DNA from: Marsupella aquatica
Lineage: Eukaryota > Marchantiophyta
NCBI GenBank assembly: GCA_973895155.1
Contig: OZ316891.1
Span: 3,100,001-3,164,000 of the forward strand
DNA length: 64,000 nt
Direction of reading: 5' to 3'
In this document: in pieces, positions 45,928-57,300 of the stretch
How the letters are laid out: every line of letters starts with the position of its first letter
Position numbering within the stretch: the first letter of the stretch is position 1
Translations under genes and position numbers: made by a program
Notes under the pieces: model-generated
Seen by the model: the letters and a program-made list of their open reading frames with translations, nothing else
Told to the model about the DNA's origin: nothing
Database searches by the model: none

Positions 45928-48900
45928 ATGCGCACTATGAGTGCATCCGCTATATTTCTGTCGAATTCTCAGGCAGCTGGGCTGCCAAGAGTTCAGTGTG
46001 TCTCAGTGGAAAGGCAGACATTCGGGAAAGGTGATTTCTCTCGGAACCTTGTGGCTCAGATTCCCAGGCCCCGGGGTACCTGGCATCAGTTGGCGCTCTA
46101 TGGGCATTACAAGAATTGCAGCTATTTCAGGGTAGGGTCAGGTGGGGAATTCGGATTGAAACCTTCTCCTTGGAAGAGGTCAAGGAGGAGGAATGCCACT
46201 GTTCAAAATGGGAGGCGTAAGGTCACTAGCAGTTCTTCAAGTGCCCTAAGATTGCAGAGCTTTATAGCAGAGGAGAATGGTGGAGTGAGAGAATGGCAGC
46301 AAAATACTGCTGGGTTGATGAAATTTCTTCCTTTCAGCGAAACTTTCAAGAAAGTGGTTCCCTTCATTTACTCCGAAACTGCCAACATTCTTAAGGGGTG
46401 GGTCTGCTGCTGTGTAGCCGTGGGATGTTTGTACTTATTCGTGCCCCAGATTGGTCTGTTGTCAACTCTTCTTAGTCAGGGGGACTTAACACAGCTGGGG
46501 AACAAAATAACCCTTGCAGTGATGCTTGTAGCAACAAGGTCCATAGCTCAATATTGGCAGCAGGCATTTCTGTGGGAGGCTGTCTTGAACGTTACATTCA
46601 AAGTCAGAAGTTATGTGTATGAGCGAGTTCTGCAGAGAGACATGACTTTCTTTGAAGGGCGGCATGCCATAGCCGCAGGGGACGTAGCATTCCGGATTAC
46701 TACAGAGTCCGAAGACATGGGCGACACCGTCTATTCCTTACTACACGTACAGCTACATTCCTTCGTGCCTTGACAGTCGGAGATTTTGCATTTAATTAGC
46801 AGTTTTCTTATACTGCTAATGAGCTTGATTTCATTTTCTAGTGCACGAGTACTGTACTTGATTGTCTCAAATGTTCTTGTTATCTTGATTGATGAAGGGC
46901 TATGAATCAGAATCATCCTCTCTTGCCACGCTGATAATAAGCTTAACGCCCTCGGAATACCGCGGGCATCGATGAAGGTGAACTCGATTTCAGAGAAGAC
47001 TTTTGGCAACGTATTTCTTCTAATATGGTGCATCGCTCTGTACGCAACTGGCAGACCATGGTCCCAAGCGCGTTGCAGTTGATTGCAATGGCCACTCGCA
47101 TGATCACTCTGAATCCTCTCCTGGCGTGTGCGACATTCTCGGTGAGTAATAAACATGAATTTGAACATTCTGATTGCACTAGGAAATGGAGGTGGATGCG
47201 CGAAGGTAAGCAAAATTCTTCCGGTGTTGTCCAGTTTCTATTTCCATTTTTTACTGTGATTGTGAAATAGAGAGGAGGCTTGGCATGTTCTTGCCTGGTA
47301 CATCTGTTGTACGGGGCTCATGCTCATTGGATATCTTTTCTCAGCAATTCACTCGTTTTGACTAAAACTCTACCGAAACATGCCAACCGATCAAGTTGCA
47401 GTTTGGGCATGGTGTAGGTGGTTCCTTGTATGGCAGTGGTTATAGCACTGCTGGGTGAGAGACTGAGAAAATTGGCAAGAAAAGGCCAGGACAGCATCGC
47501 AAAGCTGTCGTCTTATTTGACAGAGGTAGGTTGAATCCTAGCTGAAGTGTACTGTCTGAGGCTAGTGTAGTCATTTTTTATGTTGAGTGAGTTGATGACC
47601 GTGAAAACGTGGATGCTTCATTGTTATAGGGAAAATATGATGCATCCAGGAGAATAGTTTCTGTTAATGCTTTGTGAAGGGTTATTGGTAATTCTGAATG
47701 CAGTTTACGTAATGCATGGATATGGACATGTTCAACCTTTGTTCCAAACAGGTTCTACCATCAATGTTTGTCATAAAGGCGCATGGAGCAGAGGTCTCAG
47801 AGCAATGGCGGTTCAATAGGCTTGCTTGGACTGAACGAGAAGCCCAGTTGGGGAAAAAGAGAATGAAAGCTTTCATACCAGAGATGATTACTTTGGTCTA
47901 CGTGATGACAGGGACAGTACTTCTTGCTGTAGGAACATGGGGCATTTCTAAAGGGTCATTTGATCCAGCGGGCATGGTGTCCTTCATTACATCCCTTGTA
48001 CTCCTTGTTGAGCCAATGCAGGTATGAGTTCCAAGCTACATAGCTAATAATGGTTGTTTGTTGTAATATAGCGGATATATGTCCAGTAATAATCTAATTT
48101 CCTCTCAGATATTTTGAGAATGCCATCGGAGCTGGCAATACGGCTCTTTTGTGGGAAACTTAATATCCCAGGTGTAGCGTTTTCTTCGCAATAACGTTTC
48201 TGACTTCGCGTCGTATCCTTATGAGCAATATGTTCAAGTTTCCAGTAATAATCTAATTGTTTATTGAGTATCTTGAGAATGCCATCGGAGGGTGCAATAC
48301 GACTCGTTTGTGCAAACTTAATATCCCAGGTGCAGCATTTCTTCGCGATGACATGTCTGACTTCGCGCTATATCCTCATGAGCAGGCACTTGGAAGAGCA
48401 TTCAATGAAATGAAAAATGGAGAACCTGCCATTGAGAGGCTCTTTGAATTCACGTGTGCTTCCCCAAAAGTAAGCTTTGGGCTGCTTGAATTCCAACTCT
48501 GTGTCGTCGACAGTTCTTCTGGTTAGTTGTGCTTCCTAGGAGACCCGGAGCAGCAAGTCGTGTTCTGCGGACTTGACCCAGCCCCCTTCTTTGTGATCTT
48601 GCTGTCAGCCATGTCATCCAACTGACATAAAATGGTCCTTATCAGGTACTGGAGAAGCCAAATGCGACCCCTCTTCAGAATGTCAGTGGGGAGGTCGAGC
48701 TCTTGGGTGTATCTTTCCGTTATGATGGGTCCTCACCGTGGGTGCTAAGGAATGTCAACTTATACGTGCGTCCGGGAGAAACTGTCGCCCTTGTGGGAGC
48801 TTCAGGTGGCGGAAAAACCACCCTTGCCAAGCTGCTCCTCCGCCTCTATGATCCTATTTATGGTAAGTGTAAACACTAACAGGGTACCTATCCGTTTGTG

Positions 48901-50410
48901 GCCCAAAACGATTATTTCATATCTGCGGTATTTGCTGCAATATATAAAGGTGTCGTAAGCACCGAATTCCACTCCGCTAATTGTTACCTTTCTGGAGACT
49001 CGTAACTTCTTACTTGTATTTTAATGGCCGTAGGTTTTTCTGTGATAGATATCCAGCACGACTTTAGGATTGATGGAGACTTGAAGATTTCAAAAGCTAG
49101 TGAATAGTTCGCTATGCCAGTTTGCCACCCTTACTCATTGTTTAAGCTCTAGTTGCTGCTCATTGGGCGTTCATACTTCGGCTATATTAATTTGATTACG
49201 CTACATATGGAATGACTGCACAACCTACCGCTGGACTGTAGGGCCTCAACCGCGTTTTATTTGTGGGCCTTCCAGGTAATATCATCATCGATGGCCAAGA
49301 CATTAGGAACTTGAGCTTAAAGAGCCTTAGGAAGCAGGTGGCAATTGTTCCACAAGAAACAGTGAGTGCTGGCCTTTGCTCCCTCTGAAAAATTGTCTAA
49401 GAGCTCATTTGTCGAGGATATTGTCAGGCTCAGCTGCCTTGCAGTCCCCAGACGTGAAAGATTCCTTGTGCGGCTGTATGAACCATATGTATAGCAAGGA
49501 TTTAAGTTGTCAACTCAAGTACGCAGGAGAGTAATAGCCTTTATTTGACAAAACCCTGTTTTCAGACTTTATTTACAGGAACTGTGGCAGAGAATATTGC
49601 TTATGGGCAATTGCCTGCTGAGGTTGACATCAACGCGGTTAGGCGTGCTGCACAACTTGCCAATGCAGATGAGTTCATTCAGAACCTGTCAGACGGCTAT
49701 TCTACAAACCTAGGAGATCGTGCATCGTCACTAAGTGGTGGGCAGCGGCAAAGGTAAATGGCATATCCTCCAATGCTTTTACAATCTTTGTGAATTATTT
49801 GGTGAAAGTAGTCCCAACTCTGTGTTAGCTCTGGACGGGTTTGAAAGGCAGCCACAGGGGGCAGGGTAGCCCGCATACTTCAGGACCTTTCTTGGCACAG
49901 TTCACTAAACAAGTGGAGTACCATTGTGGCCTTTGGTTCAGGTTGGCAATTGCTAGAGCACTTTACCAAGAAGCAACAATTCTAATTCTTGATGAGGCAA
50001 CCTCAGCATTGGATAATAAATCAGAGATACTTGTCAGAGAAGCCTTAGAAAGGCTGATGGCTGATAGAACTGTAAGTAATCCCGAGGTGCAGACTTCGTC
50101 ACGTTCGTTCTCTCTCTGTTGATTTGTTGAGTCCGTGATCCATTTGCAATTGATCCAGTCTTCGCCACGAAGGACGAAGGATTAAATTTGGAATAAAGTT
50201 CAAGATTTTGGTTTCTTTTTGCAGGTATTTGTAATAGCCCATCGGTTGGAGACTGTTCAACGGGCTGATCGAATTTTACTTTTAGATGGTGGAAAAATTG
50301 TAGAGGAAGGAACACATTTATCCCTTTTGGGCCAGGGTGGCAAGTATGCAGCTCTATATACTAGGCAAGAACCGAGCATGTCAATTCCAGAGGCTGTCGC
50401 TCCTCAATAG
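45928..50410 (+). CDS. ABCB28: ABC transporter B family member 28-like half-transporter, probably plastid envelope, 10 exons
   Basis: A half-size ABCB transporter (one TMD plus one NBD, works as a dimer). The sequence order matches plant ABCB28/NAP8; its substrate is not firmly known. Exons: 45928-46746, 47055-47141, 47418-47525, 47752-48021, 48386-48469, 48646-48862, 49276-49361, 49566-49753, 49942-50071, 50225-50410; 724 aa, near the usual ~714. The first ~110 residues are basic and Ser-rich with few acidic residues, like a transit peptide. TM1 is at about 158-175, and the family block [20 protein letters not shown] follows. NBD: Walker A GASGGGKT (~507-514), Q-loop VPQET, signature LSGGQ (~613-617), Walker B ILILDE (~633-638), H-loop IAHR (~669). 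All catalytic motifs are intact. Alternative start: ATG at 45937. Confidence 0.92.
48082..48385 (+). repeat. ~155-bp tandem duplication of an intron 3' end
   Basis: Copies at 48082-48240 and 48241-48385 lie in the fourth intron of the ABCB28-like gene. The second ends in GAGCAG, the acceptor used before 48386. The first has GAGCAA at the matching place (near 48223-48228), so its acceptor AG is lost. Confidence 0.8.
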
Positions 50411-51371
50411 CTATTATAGAACTCCGGCATATACTGGGTGATTCAAGAGAATTTGAAAGTCCTGTGTATGAAGCTGGGCAAACTCGTCGGAGAAATATAA
50501 TCTTACAATTTTGTACGCTACCATTTATTCTAGTTGAAAAGGCACGAGCAGAAGAGCAACATGACACATTAATATGCATGGGAAGAAGTCTCTGGAGAAA
50601 CCGATGCCTTAGCGCGAGATATGACGAAACTATGTACAAATCCAAGAGCTTGCAAAGGTCTAACAAGGAAATTAATGGTTCGAGAGTGCGGCAGGAAACC
50701 TGATGCTCCACACTTTGAAGTTGTTGGGCTCAATTGTTGACTTTCCATCAAACACACCAAAGTTTTTCCGCAATCATTTCGGAAGATACCCACAATCATT
50801 CTGCCAGATGCGGGTTCCTTCGCCGGACACCTGAAGGTGGTGATGACTTTTACTGCGCTGTGGATCCAAAGTACATTACTAACAGAGCTATATCCTCTAA
50901 GAAATAATGAATAAAAGATTTGGCAGAGTTTCCGGCTTGCCTTTGCAGCGTGGAGAGAAGAATTTACAAAAGCCTGAAGCGATACACATATTTCACAGAT
51001 AACTTTCTCTCCAACATTCTTGCGATGATTAGGTGTAATGTCAGCTACAGCTATCAAATATGAATCGGATGATGAGATAAGCGCTTAAAGTTATCCGACA
51101 GCAGATTGAGTCTCGAAACTCAGCGTAATAACTTGAAAGCCTGCTGACAAAATCTACAGTACCATTGTACTAGGTCAACTCATCTACCCTCAGTCAGCTA
51201 TCATGCGCAAATGTCTATGTCTTAAAATGAGGAGGGGAGGAGTATCACACGAGACAGGACTTCAGTTCAGTGGATAGGACATAACTCTGAAAACCCCCCG
51301 GTCATGCATTAGTGCATCAATATCTCCAGCAATCGTTTTCGTTCTATTGTCCATTGCCAGCCACATCGTCA
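50411..51371. other. Intergenic region between ABCB28-like and riboflavin synthase genes
   Basis: Holds the 3' UTR of the transporter (possible AATAAA near 50911) and the promoter of riboflavin synthase. Minus-strand frames 50361-50711 and 50569-51057 show no known domain. Upstream ATGs near the start are followed closely by stops (for example ATGCATTAG at 51304). Confidence 0.4.
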
Positions 51372-52319
51372 ATGACCACTGCAGCAAAGCTTTGGAGACC
51401 CAGGCTCATGGCTTCTCTTAGCACTTGCTCGATGTATAGTCACCGATATACGCTCAGTCCTCCGCAGCTGTGTCCACCTACTCGTGGAGGACAGAAACCA
51501 GCATCAGCATCAGTATCACGGAGGAAATCTAGCCTGGGGCTTGCGACGTGGTTTAGAGATGCATCCGGAGGACCTGCTTTCCGGCAGCAATCGACGTTTT
51601 TGAGGACGAGTGGATTCAATTCCAAGCAGTTGATCGTGGGGACAGCTGAAAGGCAGGGAGTAAAGCAACAGCATGGAAATAGAGCTGGGGGAGTGCGGGC
51701 TCTGTTCACGGGGATTGTGGAGGAGATGGGCACAGTGAAAGAGGTGAAGCAGGTGGAAAAGGATGGCTTTGAAATGACCATAGCTGGAAGTGTGGTGCTT
51801 GAGGGTGTGAAGCTGGGTGACAGCATTGCAGTGAATGGGACTTGCCTCACGGTAATTCGGTTCGATGCAGAGTCGTTTTCCGTGGGGCTGGCGCCAGAGA
51901 CGCTGAGGAGGACGTCGTTAGGGGAGGCAGAGGTTGGAGCCTTTGTCAACTTGGAGCGCTCCTTGCAACCCACCTCAAGAATGGGAGGTCACTTCGTTCA
52001 GGGCCATGTGGATGGGACGGGGACCATTGTGTCTTTTGAGCCTGAGGGAGATTCTCTGTGGGTGAAGGTGGCAGCGAGTCCCGACCTTCTGAAGTACATT
52101 GTCCCCAAGGGCTACATTTCGGTGGATGGCACCAGTCTGACCGTGGTGAAGGTTCTCGATGACGAGAGCGCGTTCACGTTTATGCTGGTGGCCTACACTC
52201 AGCAGAAGATTGTGGTTCCGTTGAAGAAAGTTGGCAGCAAGGTCAATCTGGAGGTGGACATTGTTGGGAAGTATGTGGAACGACTTCTGCAAGGGTATAA
52301 ATTACCGTCACTTGCATAG
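51372..52319 (+). CDS. Riboflavin synthase (alpha subunit), plastid-targeted, intronless
   Basis: Catalyses dismutation of two 6,7-dimethyl-8-ribityllumazine molecules to riboflavin plus the pyrimidinedione, the last step of vitamin B2 synthesis; in plants this is plastidial. The single exon encodes 315 aa. Residues 1-110 are Ser/Thr/Arg/Gln-rich and serve as a likely transit peptide. The enzyme begins at 111 with LFTGIVEEMG, where bacterial proteins start MFTGIVE. Two lumazine-binding barrels follow: N-barrel ~111-200 (AVNGTCLTV, with the conserved Cys at ~158) and C-barrel ~204-300 (MGGHFVQGHVDGTG, then VDGTSLTVV). The C-terminal trimerisation helix is NLEVDIVGKYVERLL. The start is the first ATG in this frame after an upstream stop; 51408 is a second in-frame ATG. 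Confidence 0.95.
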   Translation: MTTAAKLWRPRLMASLSTCSMYSHRYTLSPPQLCPPTRGGQKPASASVSRRKSSLGLATWFRDASGGPAFRQQSTFLRTSGFNSKQLIVGTAERQGVKQQHGNRAGGVRALFTGIVEEMGTVKEVKQVEKDGFEMTIAGSVVLEGVKLGDSIAVNGTCLTVIRFDAESFSVGLAPETLRRTSLGEAEVGAFVNLERSLQPTSRMGGHFVQGHVDGTGTIVSFEPEGDSLWVKVAASPDLLKYIVPKGYISVDGTSLTVVKVLDDESAFTFMLVAYTQQKIVVPLKKVGSKVNLEVDIVGKYVERLLQGYKLPSLA

Positions 52320-54574
52320 TGAAGCTGTGAACGGTCTTTCTTCAAAGTTTTTTGTCATCATGGACTTGGATGAGTTGTTCAGCGATGCACCTCCAAGCTG
52401 CTTGTCCGACCCTGCTGGAAGAGGAGTTCTATGCAGTTGGGAATCTTTTCTTCAGCAACAGATCGTGTTTTTGGTTTGGACTAAGGATTTGAGGCTGAGG
52501 GTTAGGGGCTAGGAAAATTTAAGTTTGGCAGCCTCTTGTGCCTACGCAGTTCCGGATATTGTATTCGGAAATGAGAACAGCTCATGATCCTGCCCGGCGA
52601 TTTTGGCTCAGAAGTCAAGGTCGAGGGTTGAGGGTTGAGGGCATTAAGGTTGGGCAGCCTCTATCTTGGGAATTTGCACTGGGAGATGATAGTGTGACCC
52701 GGGTTGTGTGTTGCCCCGGTGCTTGGGACGAGTGAGGCAGTGCAAGCAGGAAGTTAATCCGGCCATTATCTAAAAGTAGTCAGGGCTAGCTGTTTGTAAT
52801 TGGGATTTGCGGATGACAATTGGGATTTGCGGATGACAATTTAATTCGAATGGCGAGTTGGCCTTGTTGCCTGGTGCGTGAGAACCTGTGGGATGGAAAC
52901 TACTTAAAAGTAGGTAGGAAGTTACTTAGTAAATGGCATTTGCAAAGCCAAGAGCATTACGATTATATCATTGCGCGATGTTCTAGGAAGAATTCTTACA
53001 TGGATTGCAAGGAAACCATGACTCTTTTAATGTAAGTCGTGTCTATGGGAAGAGTATCTCTTACTACTGTTATTCTATTGATTTAAGCTTTTGCTTAGGT
53101 CTTGGGAATGTACTTTGCTCGGCAGAGAGTATAGTTCCGGTTCATATGGAGGATATGACGATTGAAAGCATTAGTCATGGCCAGGATAGAAGCTTCCTAA
53201 TTGCAGAATTTGGATTCCCTGAAACGTATAGGGTTGATTCGTTTGGAAGGTAACTCGTTCTGCACAAGGCAGTGGGTTGCCACAGAGAGCTGGGGTTAAT
53301 TATTCATCGTGTTTTGCTTGCCACAGCTTGTCAATGAGCAGCGAAACTTCAAAATCTTTCAGGACTTTGAGACCGTGCGTTTTGTGGCTACTCAAAATTC
53401 TAAGGCTGATCAACCTTGACTCGAGTCTGTACGAGTTTAGGGATGATCAAGCTTGTCTCGAGTCGATATGAGTTCAGGCAGGAGTGCAACCATACGTTAT
53501 TCTTTGGGTGCGCGAACTTTATCGTACTATTTTGCTTCACAGCTAATAAAATTTACTTGAACCCAGCAGTGCTCAAGTGGAATTTGGTTTTTCCTCATAT
53601 CAGTCTCTATATTACTCATGGCAAATGTATGTGTCAGGTTCCAGACGTTGGCACATTGTTGAAGCACCCGTTGATTGGGATTCTTGAAGTGAGAGTCAAT
53701 CCAGTGCGCCACCTCTATGCTGCTCGGCGTAGCGTTTTGATCGAGAATGAACCATAAACTTGTGAGAAATGAACTGCTGATAACTTAAACATTTTGAAAG
53801 TTTTTCACTTTAGTATGCTGTTTGTTGGGTTGTATGATGAAGTAGACGGAGGTTCGGTTCTAGAGTATCCTGATCACAGACCTATATCAATTCCGCCCAT
53901 TTCTGACACACTGCTGGCAATGAGGATAGGGGGCCAGTGCTACTTCTTGCTTCCCTCGTGGACAAATCGTGAAAAGGAGACCAATGAAAAACAGAGGACG
54001 AGCTTCATTAGTATCAATCATTCTACAACATGCTCCGAAGGCTAAGGGTATTGAGCCTCGCCGACATTGTATCTTGAGAGTAGGGGAGAGATCTCGAAGA
54101 TTGGTTCCACTTCCGATACACTTGATATTTGAGCATTGACAGATCAATCCAAAGTGACACTATCCCTTGCGAAGTACGAACATAAAATCCTTCCCAGCTA
54201 AGTTGCCCTCAGAAATAAGTGCCATAGCAAACTTTCTCTAACAGGGGGCACTCTCATGAATTGCTAGATTGACGGATGCACTGCTATCATTTTGGCATGA
54301 ACTCCAAAACTTCCGTACTTCAAGCGGAGATGATGTTAGGACTTCAGATGCCAGAAATCCAATACATGTGGCTAATACATAATGTTCAACGATTCACAAT
54401 GAGAAAGAGAGTGAGGCATGAGCTACGAGATACGAGATATGGTCATGTTCAATTCCAATGAGTTTATTAGTCCCTGACTTGAAGAGATCTGGCGTTTGAA
54501 GCTGCAGTGAAGGCTTAGCACTGAAATCTGCTCCAAGCTGTTTTTCTTCCTTCTGAAGCAATACTGTTAGCCAG
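52320..54574. other. 3' region of riboflavin synthase and spacer
   Basis: No further gene is supported. It contains a perfect 20-bp duplication (TGGGATTTGCGGATGACAAT at 52801 and 52821) and a 34-37-bp duplication around CTCGAGT (53408-53444 and 53445-53478). Confidence 0.45.
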
Positions 54575-54795
54575 GGTGGCTTACAAGAAGTCAAGGGCCA
54601 ATTGTCTTCTTATTGTTTCCTCTAAATTTAATTTTGGATTCCATAAAGAATAGAATTTCTCCAGTTGGCTTCACAAAACCGGGTGTCTTTGCAAGAAGTG
54701 AAGGGTCAATTGTCGTCTTTGTATTCCCTCTAAGATTACTCTGGATTGTTTAAAGAGTGAAAATCGCTCCAGTTGGGTTCACAACTCATCAGGTA
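54575..54795. repeat. ~108-bp tandem duplication
   Basis: Copies at about 54575-54682 and 54683-54795 share CAAGAAGT(C/G)AAGGG(C/T)CAA, TTCCCTCTAA and CTCCAGTTGG(C/G)TTCACAA. Confidence 0.8.
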
Positions 54796-55554
54796 TTGTA
54801 TCTACCCATCCTATAAAGCAGTGGCTTAAAGTAATTGTGGTCTGGAGTATAGAACAAGAGGTGGCTTTGGTGGGAAAAAGTCACAAGTGCCCGCAAGTCT
54901 CGGTCAAAAGAGATTCAAGACGTGCAAGCATTCCATTCCCAAAACACGGCCCTCGTGCGTCGGGCATCATCATCAGGCCCCAGGTCAAACGCTCCGAGCC
55001 CACCTAGACGCCTCGCCTTCTCTCATCCTGGCCCTTGAGCTTATTCTCGCCTCGCCATGGTTGTCATCTCTGCCTTCACTGTCTTTTCGCCAGTGCATCC
55101 TTCTCGACCCTCGTATGGACAGTCGGTCCGTCAGCAAACCAGTCATTCAGTCACTTCAGCTCGAACACAGTTATGCTGAAGTTTGGCCGATTCCGATCTG
55201 TTGCTCTAAGCGTTCATGAGTAATTGCTCGACGACCATATTTTCGCGGCTTACAACATTACATGTTGTGGCAGGGAGACTGATCTTGCCGTGTTTGAAAA
55301 CAGACGTCGCGTTGTTCCCATTCTTCGTGCAAGTAATCGAGAGCTAGTGCAGATTGCCATAGCCGTCGTTTACTTGCTCAAAGAATGCTAACAAGGAGAC
55401 GTTGTAGCCTCGATTTGTGATGCTGAACGTTGATTTCATGGCTTTTTAGGGTGATTTCAGTTCAGGGTCGGTGGTCGGTTGTCCAAATCACCACCGTCAG
55501 GTACTGAAGTTAGAACTGGCCAGCAGGAATCCGCCATGCAGTGGTCCCAGACTT
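54796..55554. other. Spacer, no gene recognised
   Basis: The open frame 54887-55219 (+, 110 codons) shows no known domain and no splice-framed partner, so it is not called. Confidence 0.35.
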
Positions 55555-55733
55555 GAGCTCCATGCTCGTGGCCGCAGAGAAGGTTGATATGTCTACGTTA
55601 GAAATTATCTTTGCTACTGCGGAATTTGCAATTAAGGGCAAGAAGAGCTCCACGCTCAAGGCCGCCGAGAATCTTGAAATGTCAATTTTAGAGGTTATCT
55701 TTGCTACTGCAAATTTGGCCAATTAAGGGCAGG
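55555..55733 (+). repeat. 90-bp tandem duplication that preserves an open frame
   Basis: Copies 55555-55644 and 55645-55733 share GAGCTCCA(T/C)GCTC, TTATCTTTGCTACTGC and AATTAAGGGCA. The period is exactly 30 codons, so an open frame (55541-55726) repeats a 30-residue motif with core (S/T)LE(I/V)IFATA. It is not recognised as a known protein. Confidence 0.8.
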
Positions 55734-55985
55734 AGATCGCAGCTGCTCTTCGAAGATAACAAGCAGCGATCACTCTAGAAGACACATAACTGCAAGTATT
55801 TGCTTTCAGCCAACGTCCACAGTTTCATATGTTTATAAAAAGCCCACAAACAGCTGTGGGTCAAACACGCTTTAGAAACCTAAAAACACACTCCATGTGC
55901 ATAATTATCAATTCCACGACTAATTCCGAATGAAGATTTTCGCCTCTTGCCTTTAGGTTTTCACACCTAGCGCTTGGACTGTCAT

Positions 55986-56055
55986 TCCAATGACACTTTG
56001 CAAATTCAGTTTGCGCACTTTCCAATGACAATTGCAAATTCAGTTTGCGCACTTT
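55986..56055. repeat. 35-bp tandem duplication
   Basis: TCCAATGACA followed by TTGCAAATTCAGTTTGCGCA occurs at 55986-56020 and 56021-56055, almost identical. Confidence 0.9.
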
Positions 56056-56371
56056 CTGCGTTGGCGAGTGTTGTCATTCGAGAACTTTCAGGTTCGGTGG
56101 TTTTTCGGGGAGCAGGATGTGGCCGCGAGTTGGAGCTGGGTTGACAAGTGACCAGTGATTTGAGTCAGTCCGTGCGTGGATAACGCATGGATCTTGAGTT
56201 TTAGCACCACGATAGGCGATGATTTAGGGACCTTGCGTGCACGGCATCCTTGACAGCAGAAATTGCCAGCTTGGCAGCTCAGTGCTGGAGGCTCGATGTC
56301 AGCAGCTTCCCAGCTTGAAGTCTACTGTAGTATGCAAAGTTCAGCGTCCTCCATGCCCTGCCCTTCGCTTC

Positions 56372-56680
56372 GACGAAAGCATACCCAATCCACCATGTTC
56401 CATACCTAGAGGACAGTTGTCATGAGAATCATGCGAAGATAGAAAAATCCAATTCACCATTTTCCATAGCTAGAGGACAGTTTCGCTTGGACGAAAGCAT
56501 ACCCTATTCACCATTTTCCATATCTAGAGGACAGTTGTCATGAGAATCGTGTGAAGAGAGAACAATCCAATTCACCATTTTCCATAGCTACTGTAGAGGA
56601 CAGTTTCACTTGGACGAAAGCATACCCAAATCACCATTTTCCATAGCTAGAGGACAGTTTTCACGAGAATGATCTTCCTC
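56372..56680. repeat. ~120-bp composite tandem repeat, 2.5 units
   Basis: GACGAAAGCATACCC starts at 56372, 56490 and 56613. Within each unit CACCATTTTCCATA and CTAGAGGACAGTT occur twice, so the basic unit is about 60 bases and alternates between two variants. Confidence 0.9.
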
Positions 56681-56754
56681 ATTTCCTTTCAAAACAAAAA
56701 TGAACAAAATTAGTCTAACCAGGACGAGGCACTATGATGCCAATGATCAGGTAG

Positions 56755-57160
56755 TCCCCAATCCCAAAGGAGGGAGACTCAATAGAGGGGAGAAAACCAG
56801 GAAAACCCCAGGAGCCAAAGGAAGGAGACCTATAAACCGAAAAAAGTAGGAAATGTAGGAGACAAGGAAGGAGAGAAAACCAGGGAAAACCAGGAGCAAA
56901 AGGAAGGAGACTCAATAAAAGGGGAGAAAACCAGGAAAAAACTAGAAGACAAAGGAAGTAGACCCAATAAACTGAAGAGAATTAGGGAAAACCTAGGAGA
57001 CATAGGAAGGAGATCCAATAAAGGAGAGAAAACCAGGAGACAAAGGAAGGAGACTCAATAAAGGGGAGAAAACCAGGGGAAACCCAGGAGACAAAGGAAT
57101 AATAAAGGGGAGAAAAAAACTCCAAAGGCAAGAGACCCCACTAAAGGGAGATAACCAAGG
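56755..57160. repeat. AGGAAGGAGAC / GGGGAGAAAACCAGG minisatellite
   Basis: A purine-rich unit of about 45-65 bases (CAAAGGAAGGAGACTCAATA followed by AAGGGGAGAAAACCAGG) repeats about seven times with variation. Related but decayed copies continue to about 57300. Confidence 0.85.
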
Positions 57161-57300
57161 AAAAACTTAGAAAGACCTCCCAGAAGGAGGGAGACCCAAC
57201 AAATTAAGGGGACAAACTAAGGCACAACTCACTAGAGAGGCTCCCAAAGGCAGGAGACTCAGTAAACGAAGAAAACTAGTGAAAACCCAAGAAGACCAAA

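Noticed and set aside
54887-55219. 110-codon open frame
   Set aside because: No domain, low-complexity Ser/Leu/Pro sequence, and no supporting splice or regulatory signals.
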